A DNA stretch of 64,000 nucleotides from DATMTS01 sp035564555. Lineage in GTDB: Bacteria; Actinomycetota; Actinomycetes; Actinomycetales; Microbacteriaceae. Shown one piece after another: positions 16,067 to 24,320 of the stretch. The stretch is taken from the NCBI GenBank assembly GCA_035564555.1, contig DATMTS010000006.1:36971-100970 (forward strand), read 5' to 3'. The translations under genes were made by a program, and so were the position numbers. The number at the start of each line of letters is the position of its first letter. Position 1 is the first letter of the stretch. Below the pieces are notes generated by a model. That model was not told the DNA's origin, did not search any database, and was given only the letters and a program-made list of their open reading frames with translations.

Positions 16067-16508
16067 TCGCAGCCTCCTTCTTCCCCCGCGCGCCAGCAGC
16101 CGCTGTGCGTCAGCACTCGCTGGATCGCTACGCCCGGTGCCGGCCGCATGCGCGGCCGCCATTCGGATCGATCACGATCCTGACAGCACCCCCCGACAGA
16201 GATGCTCACTCCCGAATCCCACCCCCTCGAATCGGGGGCGCTGCTCAACCATAGGGAGCCGGATGCCACCTCACAACTCGCCCTGTGGACAGCACTGTGG
16301 AGAATCTGCGCGAAACGCCGAGGGACGTGTGCAGAAGATGTGGGAAAGCCTGTGCAGAACTATCTAATTTCCGACCAGAATGTCCCTCTGATCAGGTACT
16401 TCAATCCGAGATCGTTGTGTGCAGAAACTAGTCTGCACCGGCCGTTGAGGGTTGATGCTCGTCTGCGCAAATCTGTGCATAAACACTAGCGTGTCGGCCT
16501 TAAACAGG
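16067..16508. other. Noncoding dnaB-rplI interval with DnaA-box-like array
   Basis: No convincing gene is seen in this stretch; the 95-codon ORF at 16202-16489 lacks a ribosome-binding site and family resemblance. Seven 9-mers in the same orientation resemble the reverse complement of the DnaA box (TGTGGATAA): TGTGGACAG 16284, TGTGGAGAA 16296, TGTGCAGAA 16328, TGTGGGAAA 16339, TGTGCAGAA 16351, TGTGCAGAA 16418 and TGTGCATAA 16474. This part is more AT-rich than its surroundings. It would contain the dnaB promoter. Confidence 0.55.
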
Positions 16509-16538
16509 TGTAGCGGCGAGCCGGAGCCCGCCGCTACA
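16509..16538 (-). terminator. Terminator hairpin after rplI
   Basis: TGTAGCGGCG (16509-16518) and CGCCGCTACA (16529-16538) form a perfect 10-bp stem with a 10-nt loop. On the minus strand it is followed by a short T-containing stretch. It should end the rpsF-ssb-rpsR-rplI transcript. Confidence 0.75.
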
Positions 16539-16552
16539 TCGTGAGGTATCGC

Positions 16553-17005
16553 CTACTTCGCGGCGACCACCTGCAGTGTGATGATCGCGCTGAGGTCTTC
16601 GTGCAGTCGCACCGTGGCCTCGTGAGTACCGACCGCCTTGATGGGGTTCGGCAGTTCGATCTTGCGCTTGTCGAGCGAGCCGATACCGGCAGCTTCGACG
16701 GCCGCAGCGACGTCCCCGGTCTTGACCGAGCCGAACAGCCGGCCCTCTGCGCCCGCCTTCACGGTGAGCTTGACCTTGGTCGCCTCGAGCTTGGCCTTGA
16801 TGTGCTGGGCCTCCTCGATCGTGGCGAGTTCGCGTGCGGTGCGCGCCGCCTTGATCTGCTCGATCTGCTTCTCGCCGCCACGGGTCCACGACACGGCGAA
16901 GCCCTGCGGGATCAGATAGTTGCGTGCGTAGCCGTTCTTGACGTCCACGACGTCACCGGCGGAACCGAGGCCGGTGACCTCGTGCGTCAGAATGAGTTTC
17001 GACAT
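16553..17005 (-). CDS. rplI: 50S ribosomal protein L9 (bL9)
   Basis: This 150-residue protein binds 23S rRNA near the L1 stalk base. The N-terminal domain (SKLILTHEVTGLGSAGDVVDVKNGYARNYL pattern) and the long connecting helix are intact, followed by the C-terminal domain. It is the last gene of the rpsF-ssb-rpsR-rplI operon and ends before a clear hairpin. Confidence 0.97.
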   Translation of the reverse strand: MSKLILTHEVTGLGSAGDVVDVKNGYARNYLIPQGFAVSWTRGGEKQIEQIKAARTARELATIEEAQHIKAKLEATKVKLTVKAGAEGRLFGSVKTGDVAAAVEAAGIGSLDKRKIELPNPIKAVGTHEATVRLHEDLSAIITLQVVAAK

Positions 17006-17016
17006 GGTGCGTGCTC

Positions 17017-17280
17017 CTAACGGCCCGAGCCGGAGTAGGGCAGAAGAGCCATCTCGCGGGCGTTCTTCACGGCCTTCGCGATCAGGCGCTGCTCCTGCAC
17101 TGAGACACCGGTGATACGACGGGCGCGGATCTTTCCACGCTCCGAGATGAACTTGCGCAGGGTCGCGACGTCTTTGTAGTCGATCACACCGACGGTGATG
17201 GACTTCGCCGGGGCGGCGTTCTTGCCGTCCTTGCCCTTGCGGATCGGCTTGCGGCGGTCGCCGCTCGACTTTCCAGCCAT
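17017..17280 (-). CDS. rpsR: 30S ribosomal protein S18 (bS18)
   Basis: This 87-residue protein pairs with S6 on the 30S platform. Characteristic residues include IDYKDVATLRKFISERGKI and GVSVQEQRLIAKAVKNAR. The ATG at 17280 is preceded by AAAGGAAAT. The N-terminus is longer than in E. coli and rich in Lys/Gly, as in many actinobacteria. It lies 11 bp upstream of rplI. Confidence 0.97.
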   Translation of the reverse strand: MAGKSSGDRRKPIRKGKDGKNAAPAKSITVGVIDYKDVATLRKFISERGKIRARRITGVSVQEQRLIAKAVKNAREMALLPYSGSGR

Positions 17281-17339
17281 TGGATTTCCTTTTTCGTTGA
17301 TCGAGTGGCGCACGTGCGCGCAGCTCGAGGTCTTTGTTC

Positions 17340-17837
17340 TTAGAAGGGGGTCTCGTCGTTGAAGCTGCCGGGCGTGTTCCACACGTCCGACGAGGCATCC
17401 GACGAAGCCGGTGCGGATGCCGCCCACGGCTCTTCGGCTCCGGCGGAGGAACCGCCGCCGACGCCGCGCGAGGATTGCGCCCTGGTGACGGAGGCGGTCG
17501 CGTAGCGCAATGACGGGCCGATCTCATCGATCTCGAGCTCGACCGTGGTGCGCTTCTCGCCTTCCTTCGTCTCGTAGGAACGCTGCTTCAGCCGGCCCTG
17601 TGCGATCACGCGTGATCCCTTGGTCAGGGAGCCGGCGACGTGCTCGGCGAACTCGCGCCACACGCTCGCCCGCAGGAAGAGCGCCTCACCGTCTTTCCAC
17701 TCGCTGGAGGCACGATCGAACGTGCGCGGCGTGGATGCGATGGTGAAGTTGGCCACCGCCAGGCCGTTCTGCGTGTAACGCAGCTCCGGGTCGCTGGTCA
17801 GGTTGCCCACCACGGTGATGATCGTCTCACCGGCCAT
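17340..17837 (-). CDS. ssb: Single-stranded DNA-binding protein
   Basis: This 165-residue protein coats ssDNA during replication and repair. The OB fold spans residues 1-110 (ETIITVVGNLTSDPELRYTQ, then GSRVIAQGRL). A Ser/Ala/Gly-rich linker follows. The acidic C-terminal tip is NDETPF, a variant of the DDIPF protein-interaction tail. It starts with ATG at 17837, 4 bp after the rpsF stop. Confidence 0.95.
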   Translation of the reverse strand: MAGETIITVVGNLTSDPELRYTQNGLAVANFTIASTPRTFDRASSEWKDGEALFLRASVWREFAEHVAGSLTKGSRVIAQGRLKQRSYETKEGEKRTTVELEIDEIGPSLRYATASVTRAQSSRGVGGGSSAGAEEPWAASAPASSDASSDVWNTPGSFNDETPF

Positions 17838-17841
17838 GGCG

Positions 17842-18252
17842 TCAGGCGCTCTGCTTCTCGGCTGTGGCCTTCGAGGGGGCCGCGGACGCGTCGACCGACT
17901 CCGGGCGACGCTTGCGGGCCGCCTTCTCGTCGGCGCGCTTGGCGGCGGCTGCCACCTGGGCGATGGCCTCTTCGGCACGCAGCACCTTGGTGCGCATGAC
18001 GGCCTCGGAGAGCTTCAGCTGTCGGTCGAGCTCGACGGTGGAGTCGGAGTTCGCGGTGAAGTCGACGACGGCGTAGATGCCCTCTGACTTCTTGTTGATC
18101 TCGTACGCCAGGCGGCGACGGCCCCAGATGTCGACCTTGTCGATCGTTCCACCGTCATTGCGAATGACGTTGAGGAACTTGTCAAGGCTGGGAGCAACGG
18201 TGCGCTCATCGATCTCGGGATCGAGGATGACCATCAACTCGTACTGATGCAT
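17842..18252 (-). CDS. rpsF: 30S ribosomal protein S6 (bS6)
   Basis: This 136-residue protein begins MHQYELMVILDPEIDERT and binds S18 on the 30S platform. The core is about 95 residues; an Ala/Lys-rich C-terminal tail extends it. The start at 18252 is preceded by GGAGGTGGG. It is the first gene of the rpsF-ssb-rpsR-rplI operon and is divergent from the mshA-like gene. Confidence 0.97.
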   Translation of the reverse strand: MHQYELMVILDPEIDERTVAPSLDKFLNVIRNDGGTIDKVDIWGRRRLAYEINKKSEGIYAVVDFTANSDSTVELDRQLKLSEAVMRTKVLRAEEAIAQVAAAAKRADEKAARKRRPESVDASAAPSKATAEKQSA

Positions 18253-18451
18253 GACTAACCCACCTCCTCTGGACTCAGCGGCTGCAGACGTTCTGCAGCA
18301 GGAGGGTATTGGCATCTCGTCGTCCCCCGCCGGCGAGCGCCGACGGGTATGGACAACCTGCACAGCATACCCGATGGGCCCCTGGTATGCCATTCATCGA
18401 ACGGACGATGCACCGCCGCCGCGACCCGCGAGCCCCGCGCGGCCCCGCGCC

Positions 18452-18457
18452 TAAGCT
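18452..18457 (+). promoter_or_regulatory. Putative -10 (TAAGCT) of the mshA-like gene
   Basis: TAAGCT ends 6 nt before the ATG at 18464, so the message is probably leaderless. In the same divergent region an inverted repeat GGGTATG (18345-18351) / CATACCC (18366-18372) of unknown role is visible. Confidence 0.4.
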
Positions 18458-18463
18458 TGAAGC

Positions 18464-19684
18464 ATGCCTCAGAAGCCGCGACTGTCCGTTGCGGTCATCG
18501 CCCTGCACACCTCTCCCTATGCGACGCCGGGCTCCGGTGACGTCGGCGGCATGAATGTGCTGGTGCGCGCCACGGTCGAGCAGATGGTCGCAGCCGGGCA
18601 CCGGGTTCAGGTCGTGACACGGCGCTCATCGCGCGACGAGCCCGCGCTGCGCACGCTGTCGGACCGGCTGAGTCTGCGCGTCGTCGCCGCCGGTCCGCCC
18701 GAACCGCGGCCGAAGGCGGAGCACGAGGCATTCGTCGACGAGTTCCGGGCGGGTCTCGACGAGGTCGACGAGGTCGATGTCATCCATTCCCACCACTGGC
18801 TTTCCGGCATGGCCGCGCTGCCGTTCGCGCGGGAGCGCGGCATCCCGCATGTGCAGAGCTACCACAGCATCGCGGCGAACGCCGCCACTCCGCTGGCCGA
18901 GGGCGAGAGGCCCGAGTCGCCGGGGCGGATGGCCGGAGAGGCGTGGCTGGCGAAGTCGTCGGATGCGATCGTGGCGGTCAGTCACGCCGAGGAGCGCACG
19001 ATCCTCGACCGGCTCGGTGCCGATCCCGCACGGGTCGGGGTCGTGCTGCCCGGCGTCGACACGCAACTCTTCCGGCCCGGGCGACGCAGCAGTCTCAGCC
19101 GTCCCTACGTCGTCGCCGCCGCGCGCATCGAGCCGCTCAAGGGCCTCGACCTCGCGGTTCGCACCATCGCCGAGATCGATGAGGCCGATCGGCCCGACCT
19201 GATCATCGCCGGTGGCCCCACCGTCGGCGCGGAACCGTGTCTCGACGAGCTCCGCGCGCTCGCCGACGAGCTCCACGTCGCCGATCGAGTGCGCTTCGTC
19301 GGTCCGCTCGGCCGGCAGGCCCTGGCCCGCCTGCTCGGCGACGCGAGCGCCGCCTTGATCCCGTCGCACTCCGAGACCTATGGGCTGATCGCCCTCGAGG
19401 CGGCGGCGAGCGGCACACCCGTGCTCGCCACGGCCGCCGGTGGCCTGTGCGAGGCGGTGACCGAGCAGACCGGATATCTGCTGACCTCCCGCCGGCCGCG
19501 GGAATGGGCGGCTCGCCTGCGTGCGTTGCTGGCCGATCCCGCCAGGGCGCAAAGGCTGGCGAGATCCGCCCGCGAGTACGCGCTGACGCGCAGCTGGTCG
19601 CGGGCGGCGCACGAGACGGTCGAGATCTACCGCTCGGTGCTGCAGGAGCCGTGCTGTGCGGCGGTGCACCGGGCGTCGGCGTGA
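18464..19684 (+). CDS. mshA: MshA-like GT4 glycosyltransferase (D-inositol-3-phosphate glycosyltransferase family)
   Basis: This 406-residue GT-B enzyme resembles MshA, which makes GlcNAc-inositol-phosphate in the first step of mycothiol synthesis. Diagnostic segments are GSGDVGGMNVLV near residue 22, HSHHWLSGMA near 107, ARIEPLKGLDL near 225 and the EX7E region SETYGLIALEAAASGTPV near 303. It is somewhat shorter than mycobacterial MshA. The next gene, an MshB-like deacetylase starting inside the mshA stop (GTGA), strengthens the mycothiol assignment. A general glycosyltransferase role cannot be excluded. Confidence 0.75.
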   Translation: MPQKPRLSVAVIALHTSPYATPGSGDVGGMNVLVRATVEQMVAAGHRVQVVTRRSSRDEPALRTLSDRLSLRVVAAGPPEPRPKAEHEAFVDEFRAGLDEVDEVDVIHSHHWLSGMAALPFARERGIPHVQSYHSIAANAATPLAEGERPESPGRMAGEAWLAKSSDAIVAVSHAEERTILDRLGADPARVGVVLPGVDTQLFRPGRRSSLSRPYVVAAARIEPLKGLDLAVRTIAEIDEADRPDLIIAGGPTVGAEPCLDELRALADELHVADRVRFVGPLGRQALARLLGDASAALIPSHSETYGLIALEAAASGTPVLATAAGGLCEAVTEQTGYLLTSRRPREWAARLRALLADPARAQRLARSAREYALTRSWSRAAHETVEIYRSVLQEPCCAAVHRASA

Positions 19685-20418
19685 GCCTGCTCTGCGACGT
19701 GCGCTTCGTGCTGTTCGCGCACGCCCACCCCGACGACGAGACCATTTCGAGCGGGTCGTTGATTCTCGAGCTGGTCGCACGCGGCATACGCGTCGCCCTG
19801 CTCACGGCCACCCGCGGCGAGCAGGGCGAGGTGGTTCCGGCACGACGGGGCCTGATCCGCGACGCGGAATCTCTGACACGGGTTCGCGAGGCAGAACTGC
19901 GTGACGCGGCGCAGTCACTCGGCGTCTCGAGCACCTATCTGCTCGGCGCCCCGCCCGCCCGCGCCGGTGCGCTCGCGCCGCGCCGGTACCGCGATTCGGG
20001 GATGCGCTGGATCCGGCCGGGACTGGCCGGGCCGGTGCCCGACGTACCGCCCGATGCGCTCTGCGCCGCACCACTGCCGGAGGTCGTCGCCGACGTCGGA
20101 GCTCTGCTGCAAACGGTGCGCCCCGATCTGGTGATCAGCTACGACGACAACGGAGGCTACGGGCATCCCGACCATCGAAGGATCCGCGCGGCCGCCGAGC
20201 GGGCCGCCGCCGAGCGGGGGCTGAGCTTCGCCGAACTCGTTCTGCACGACTCCTCGGGCGTCGAGTGGTTCGAAACGCCGAACCGGCTCGCTGAGGTGCG
20301 CAGCGCGTTGGCCTGCCATTCCAGCCAGCTCACGGTCGACGGGGACGAGATCGTGCATTCCGGCGGCCAACGAGAGCCGATCAGGACTTCGGTCGGGCTA
20401 CGACGCCTTTCGACCTGA
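19681..20418 (+). CDS. mshB: MshB-like PIG-L deacetylase
   Basis: This 245-residue zinc-dependent deacetylase would act on GlcNAc-inositol in mycothiol synthesis. The zinc motif AHPDDE is near residue 14, RDSGM near 108, and the second metal site NGGYGHPDH near 159. It is shorter at the C-terminus than mycobacterial MshB. The GTG at 19681 overlaps the mshA stop by 4 bp. The last 21 bp overlap cca, which is convergent. A mycothiol S-conjugate amidase (Mca) or other PIG-L role is an alternative. Confidence 0.78.
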   Translation: MSLLCDVRFVLFAHAHPDDETISSGSLILELVARGIRVALLTATRGEQGEVVPARRGLIRDAESLTRVREAELRDAAQSLGVSSTYLLGAPPARAGALAPRRYRDSGMRWIRPGLAGPVPDVPPDALCAAPLPEVVADVGALLQTVRPDLVISYDDNGGYGHPDHRRIRAAAERAAAERGLSFAELVLHDSSGVEWFETPNRLAEVRSALACHSSQLTVDGDEIVHSGGQREPIRTSVGLRRLST

Positions 20419-21831
20419 GGCCCAGGCGCGCAGCCGACGTTCGGCCTCCTCGGTGCCGAGCCGCCCCTCGTCGAGCCGCAACTCCAGCAGGAATCTCATC
20501 GCGGCCCCGACTTCTGGCCCCGGCTTCAACCCGAGGATGCGCATGACATCGGTGCCGTCGAGGTCGGGCCGAACGGCGTCCAACTCCTCCTGCTGCTGAA
20601 GGACGAGCACCCTCTGTTCCAGGTCGTCGTAGGCGAACCCCAGCCGGTCGGCCTTGCGGCGATTGCGGGTCGTGACATCTGCGCGCGTCAGCTCGTGCAA
20701 CCTCTCCAACTGGTCGCCGGCGTCGCGCACGTAGCGACGCACCGCCGAGTCGGTCCAGGCGCCGTCGGCGTAGCCGAAGAAGCGCAGGTGCAGCTCGATC
20801 AGGCGAGAGACGGCGGCGATCGTCTCGTTGTCGAAGCGCAGAGCCCGCAGTCGTTTGCGAGCCAGCTTCGCTCCGACGATGTCATGGTGATGAAAGCTGA
20901 CGACGCCGCCGGGCTCGAGCCGACGGGTCGCGGGCTTACCGATGTCGTGCAGCAGCGCGGCGAGCCGCAGCACCACGTCGGGCGCCTCACCCGGATGCCG
21001 CTCCCGCTCGTAATCGATCGCCTGTTCGACGACCGTGAGGGTGTGCTCGTACACGTCCTTGTGGTGATGATGCTCATCGATCTCCAGCCGCAGCGCCGGG
21101 ATCTCGGGTAGCACCCGGTCGGCGAGCCCCGTGTCCACCAGCAGCCGGATGCCTTCACGGGGATGATCCGAGCTCAGCAGCTTCACGAGTTCGTCCCTGA
21201 CCCGCTCGGCACTCACGATCTCGATACGATCGGCCATCTCGCGCATCGCGGCGATCGTGTCATCGCTCACGGTGAAGCCGAGCTGGGCCGCGAATCGCGC
21301 GGCGCGCAGCATCCGAAGGGGATCGTCTCCGAAGGAGACCTCCGGCGAAATGGGGGTACGCAGCACGCGTCGGAGCAGGTCGTCTACGCCGCCCGCCGGG
21401 TCGACGAGCACGACCTCAGGCAGGCGCAACGCGATCGCATTGACGGTGAAGTCGCGGCGCACCAGATCGCCGTCGAGGCTGTCACCGAACGAGACCTCGG
21501 GCTTTCGGGTCTCGCCGTCGTACCTGTCGGAGCGGTAGGTGGTGATCTCGACCGTCTCACCGTCGATGCGAGCGCCGATCGTGCCGAACGCACGCCCGAT
21601 CTCCCACCATGCGTCGGCGACGGGCTTCAGCAGTTCCAGGATGCGATCGGGGCGGGCATCCGTCGTGAAGTCCAGGTCGTGCACCGACCGTCCCAGCAGC
21701 GCGTCCCGCACCGGCCCGCCGACCAGGGAGAGCTGCTGCCCGCCGTCGGCGAACGCCCCGGCCAGGCGTGCGACGACCGGTGATTCGGCGATGTCGCGCA
21801 GGCGGGCGAGCGAGTCGGCCACGGAGTGCAT
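20398..21831 (-). CDS. cca: CCA tRNA nucleotidyltransferase with HD domain
   Basis: This 477-residue enzyme adds or repairs the 3' CCA of tRNAs. The class II nucleotidyltransferase motif LVGGPVRD lies at residues 36-43 and the catalytic aspartates in HDLDF at 52 and 54. An RNA-binding region follows, then an HD domain (LLHDIGKPATR). The partner is relevant here: tRNA-Ala and tRNA-Leu in this window lack an encoded CCA. Position next to DUF6049 and murJ is conserved in actinobacteria. Confidence 0.93.
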   Translation of the reverse strand: MHSVADSLARLRDIAESPVVARLAGAFADGGQQLSLVGGPVRDALLGRSVHDLDFTTDARPDRILELLKPVADAWWEIGRAFGTIGARIDGETVEITTYRSDRYDGETRKPEVSFGDSLDGDLVRRDFTVNAIALRLPEVVLVDPAGGVDDLLRRVLRTPISPEVSFGDDPLRMLRAARFAAQLGFTVSDDTIAAMREMADRIEIVSAERVRDELVKLLSSDHPREGIRLLVDTGLADRVLPEIPALRLEIDEHHHHKDVYEHTLTVVEQAIDYERERHPGEAPDVVLRLAALLHDIGKPATRRLEPGGVVSFHHHDIVGAKLARKRLRALRFDNETIAAVSRLIELHLRFFGYADGAWTDSAVRRYVRDAGDQLERLHELTRADVTTRNRRKADRLGFAYDDLEQRVLVLQQQEELDAVRPDLDGTDVMRILGLKPGPEVGAAMRFLLELRLDEGRLGTEEAERRLRAWASGRKAS

Positions 21832-21938
21832 GATCCGCCCAGTTTATCGGCGCGGCGCGACCGGCCACCGCCGATAACGATCGGCCCTGAACCGCTCGCG
21901 CACGCCCGCGCCGCGGGGTTCACGCAGCGAGCGCACCC

Positions 21939-21944
21939 TAGAAT
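21939..21944 (+). promoter_or_regulatory. Putative -10 (TAGAAT) ahead of DUF6049
   Basis: TAGAAT ends 7 nt before an ATG at 21952 that opens a 13-codon reading frame. It is the likely promoter of the DUF6049-murJ transcript. Confidence 0.5.
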
Positions 21945-21951
21945 TGGGCCC

Positions 21952-21993
21952 ATGCCAGCCGAGGTGGATCCGTGCGTCGACGTACGCCGGTAG
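21952..21993 (+). CDS. Possible 13-residue leaderless upstream ORF
   Basis: An ATG exactly 7 nt after a TAGAAT -10 opens a frame MPAEVDPCVDVRR that ends with TAG at 21991-21993. It overlaps the DUF6049 GTG start (21972) in another frame. It contains one Cys near the end. Translation is not proven; the evidence is spacing only. Confidence 0.3.
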   Translation: MPAEVDPCVDVRR

Positions 21994-24320
21994 GCCACCG
22001 ACCCCCGGATTCCGGAGCCGGTGGTCGTGTGCTTCGGGCGCAGGTCAGGATCGTTTCGGCCGCGGTCGCCGCCCTCGCGCTGATCGGCGTGGCAGCCGTG
22101 CCGGCGATCGCATCCCAGCGCATTTCGGATGCCGCCGTGCACTCGGCCGATCAGGCATCCGGTGCGGTCTCCGTGCAACCGTACGCCTCCGAAGACGGCG
22201 TACTGGCGCCGAAGACACCGCTCACCGTCACGGTCGTCGTCGGCAACACGACCTCCTCGCGCATCGAACGCGGAATCGTGAAACTCGCGATCACTCAGGA
22301 GCCCTTCGACACGCGCGCCGAACTCGGCGCCTGGCTGGCGCCATCCGATTCCCGTCCGCCGACGCGCGCCCTGCAGACCGCGGCGAGCGCTCCGGTGTCA
22401 CCGGGCGGTTCGACCTCGGCCGCCACGATCGCCGTGCCCGCGGCGAAGGTGGGTCTGCCCGCCGCACGCGCGGGCGTATACGGCATCTCGGCGGAGTTGG
22501 TCGTCGGCGGGTCGACGGCCGCCATCGGTCGCAGCACGCTCGTGTGGAAGGCATCCGCCTCGATCAACAAGACCCGACTCGCCGTCCTCACCCCGATCAC
22601 GGTTCCGGGCAACTCGACGGGCCTGATCTCCGCGGGTGACCTGGCGACCTACACCGGTCCCGACGGACTGCTGACGCGGCAACTGGATGCCGTCTCCTCG
22701 GCCCCGGACGTCGCGATCGGAATCGATCCTATGATCATCGCCTCCATCCGGCTGCTCGGCGACGCCGCGCCGGCGACCGCGGCCGACTGGATGCAGCAAC
22801 TGGCCGAGGTCTCCAGCACCAATCAGATCTTCCCGCTGCAGTACGGGGACGCCGACGTCACGGCAGAACTTCAGGCGGGCGTGACGCCGTTACTGAAGCC
22901 GCTGTCATTCGACTACGCCCTCGACCCGGCGCGGTTCAAGACCGGCCTCACCATCGGCGAGACGCCGCAGCCCGGAGCCACCGGGTCGGCACCGCCCACG
23001 AGCACCGCGACGACCACGCCGACGGCGCCGTCGAACGTGCCGACGATGGAGGACCTGCTGACCTGGCCGTACACGGCATCCGACATCGCGTGGCCGGGAG
23101 ACGACACCGCGCGCGTCGCAGACGTCAAGGCCCTCGCGAAACAAGGCTATTCGACGACGATCCTGGCGGAGGGGAACACGGATGCCGCGTCGCTGGCGAC
23201 CGCGCCCAGCGCCCCCCTGCCGGTCGCAGACGGCAAGGCGCTCGTGGCCGACTCCGGCATCTCGGTAGCATTGCGCGCCGCGGTGAACGCAGACACGACC
23301 GATGCGCACAACGAAGCGATGGCCACACTCAACGCCCAATTGGCTCTGGTCGATGCACAGAGCGGCGCGACGAAGGGACGCGTGTTGCTCGCCACCTTGG
23401 ACCGCACGCGCCCATCGAGCGAGTACCTCGCCTCGCAGACTTACGCCGCGCTGCGCACCTCCGACTGGTCCAGCCCGGCGTCGCTTACCGAAGCGCGTGA
23501 GGCGCCCTCGTCGCCCGGACTCACCCTGACCGACAAGCCGCAGGCCCAGAGCCGCATCGACCTGGTGCGCGCCTTGATCGGATCCGGACTGCCCTCCGGC
23601 TCCACCTCCACCGGCCCGCACCCGGGATCGGGTGGGGAGCGCGCCCTGACCGACTTCGCGACGATGCTCGCCCGACCTGCTCTGTTGACCGGGCCCACCC
23701 GCAACGCCCTGCTCACCCTGCTCGGCGTCGGCTGGCAGGACTCATCGGACGACTGGCCGACGGCGGTGCAGAAGAATCTCGCGAGCGCCCGCACGACGCT
23801 CGATTCCGTACAGATCGAGCGCACCGGCTCGATCACGGTGACCGCGGCACAGAGCCAGATCCCGATCACCGTGACCAACAGGTTCCGGCTTCCGGTGAAT
23901 ATCGTGCTGCGCGCGGTTCCGAGCAATCCGAGGCTCGAGATCGACGCGACGACGAGTAAGACGATCTCGGCTCGGTCCAGCGGCAAGGTCGTGGTTCCGG
24001 TGAAGGCCCGCGTGGGAAACGGCAAGCTGCGACTCGACCTTCAGCTTCTGAGCCCGCCGGAACCCCACAGCGGACACCAGTTCGCCGTCGGCGACGAGCA
24101 GTTCGCCCAGGTCGATGTGCACGCCGACTGGGAGGGCATCGGCGCCACGGTGATCGGGCTCGCCGCCGTGTTGTTGTTCGGGTTCGGCATCGCTCGCGCG
24201 ATCGTACGAAGGCGTCGTGAGCGCCGAGCGGCCGACGAGCCTGCCGCCGAAGAAGCCGTCGCCGACGAACCTGTGCCCGATCGCTCCAGCCCAGCGGAGG
24301 AGCCCGAGCGTGGCGCCTAG
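21972..24320 (+). CDS. DUF6049 family membrane-anchored extracytoplasmic protein
   Basis: This 782-residue protein has an N-terminal signal or anchor helix (about residues 28-47), a long extracytoplasmic region and one C-terminal transmembrane helix (VIGLAAVLLFGFGIARAIV) followed by an Arg-rich cytosolic tail. The position between cca and murJ is conserved in actinobacteria and suggests a role in envelope biogenesis; the molecular function is unknown. The GTG at 21972 follows GAGGTGG; an alternative GTG is at 22029. It overlaps murJ by 11 bp. Confidence 0.8.
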   Translation: MRRRTPVGHRPPDSGAGGRVLRAQVRIVSAAVAALALIGVAAVPAIASQRISDAAVHSADQASGAVSVQPYASEDGVLAPKTPLTVTVVVGNTTSSRIERGIVKLAITQEPFDTRAELGAWLAPSDSRPPTRALQTAASAPVSPGGSTSAATIAVPAAKVGLPAARAGVYGISAELVVGGSTAAIGRSTLVWKASASINKTRLAVLTPITVPGNSTGLISAGDLATYTGPDGLLTRQLDAVSSAPDVAIGIDPMIIASIRLLGDAAPATAADWMQQLAEVSSTNQIFPLQYGDADVTAELQAGVTPLLKPLSFDYALDPARFKTGLTIGETPQPGATGSAPPTSTATTTPTAPSNVPTMEDLLTWPYTASDIAWPGDDTARVADVKALAKQGYSTTILAEGNTDAASLATAPSAPLPVADGKALVADSGISVALRAAVNADTTDAHNEAMATLNAQLALVDAQSGATKGRVLLATLDRTRPSSEYLASQTYAALRTSDWSSPASLTEAREAPSSPGLTLTDKPQAQSRIDLVRALIGSGLPSGSTSTGPHPGSGGERALTDFATMLARPALLTGPTRNALLTLLGVGWQDSSDDWPTAVQKNLASARTTLDSVQIERTGSITVTAAQSQIPITVTNRFRLPVNIVLRAVPSNPRLEIDATTSKTISARSSGKVVVPVKARVGNGKLRLDLQLLSPPEPHSGHQFAVGDEQFAQVDVHADWEGIGATVIGLAAVLLFGFGIARAIVRRRRERRAADEPAAEEAVADEPVPDRSSPAEEPERGA

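Noticed and set aside
16202..16489. 95-codon ORF between dnaB and rplI
   Set aside because: No Shine-Dalgarno or -10 spacing, no family features, and the sequence overlaps the DnaA-box-like array.
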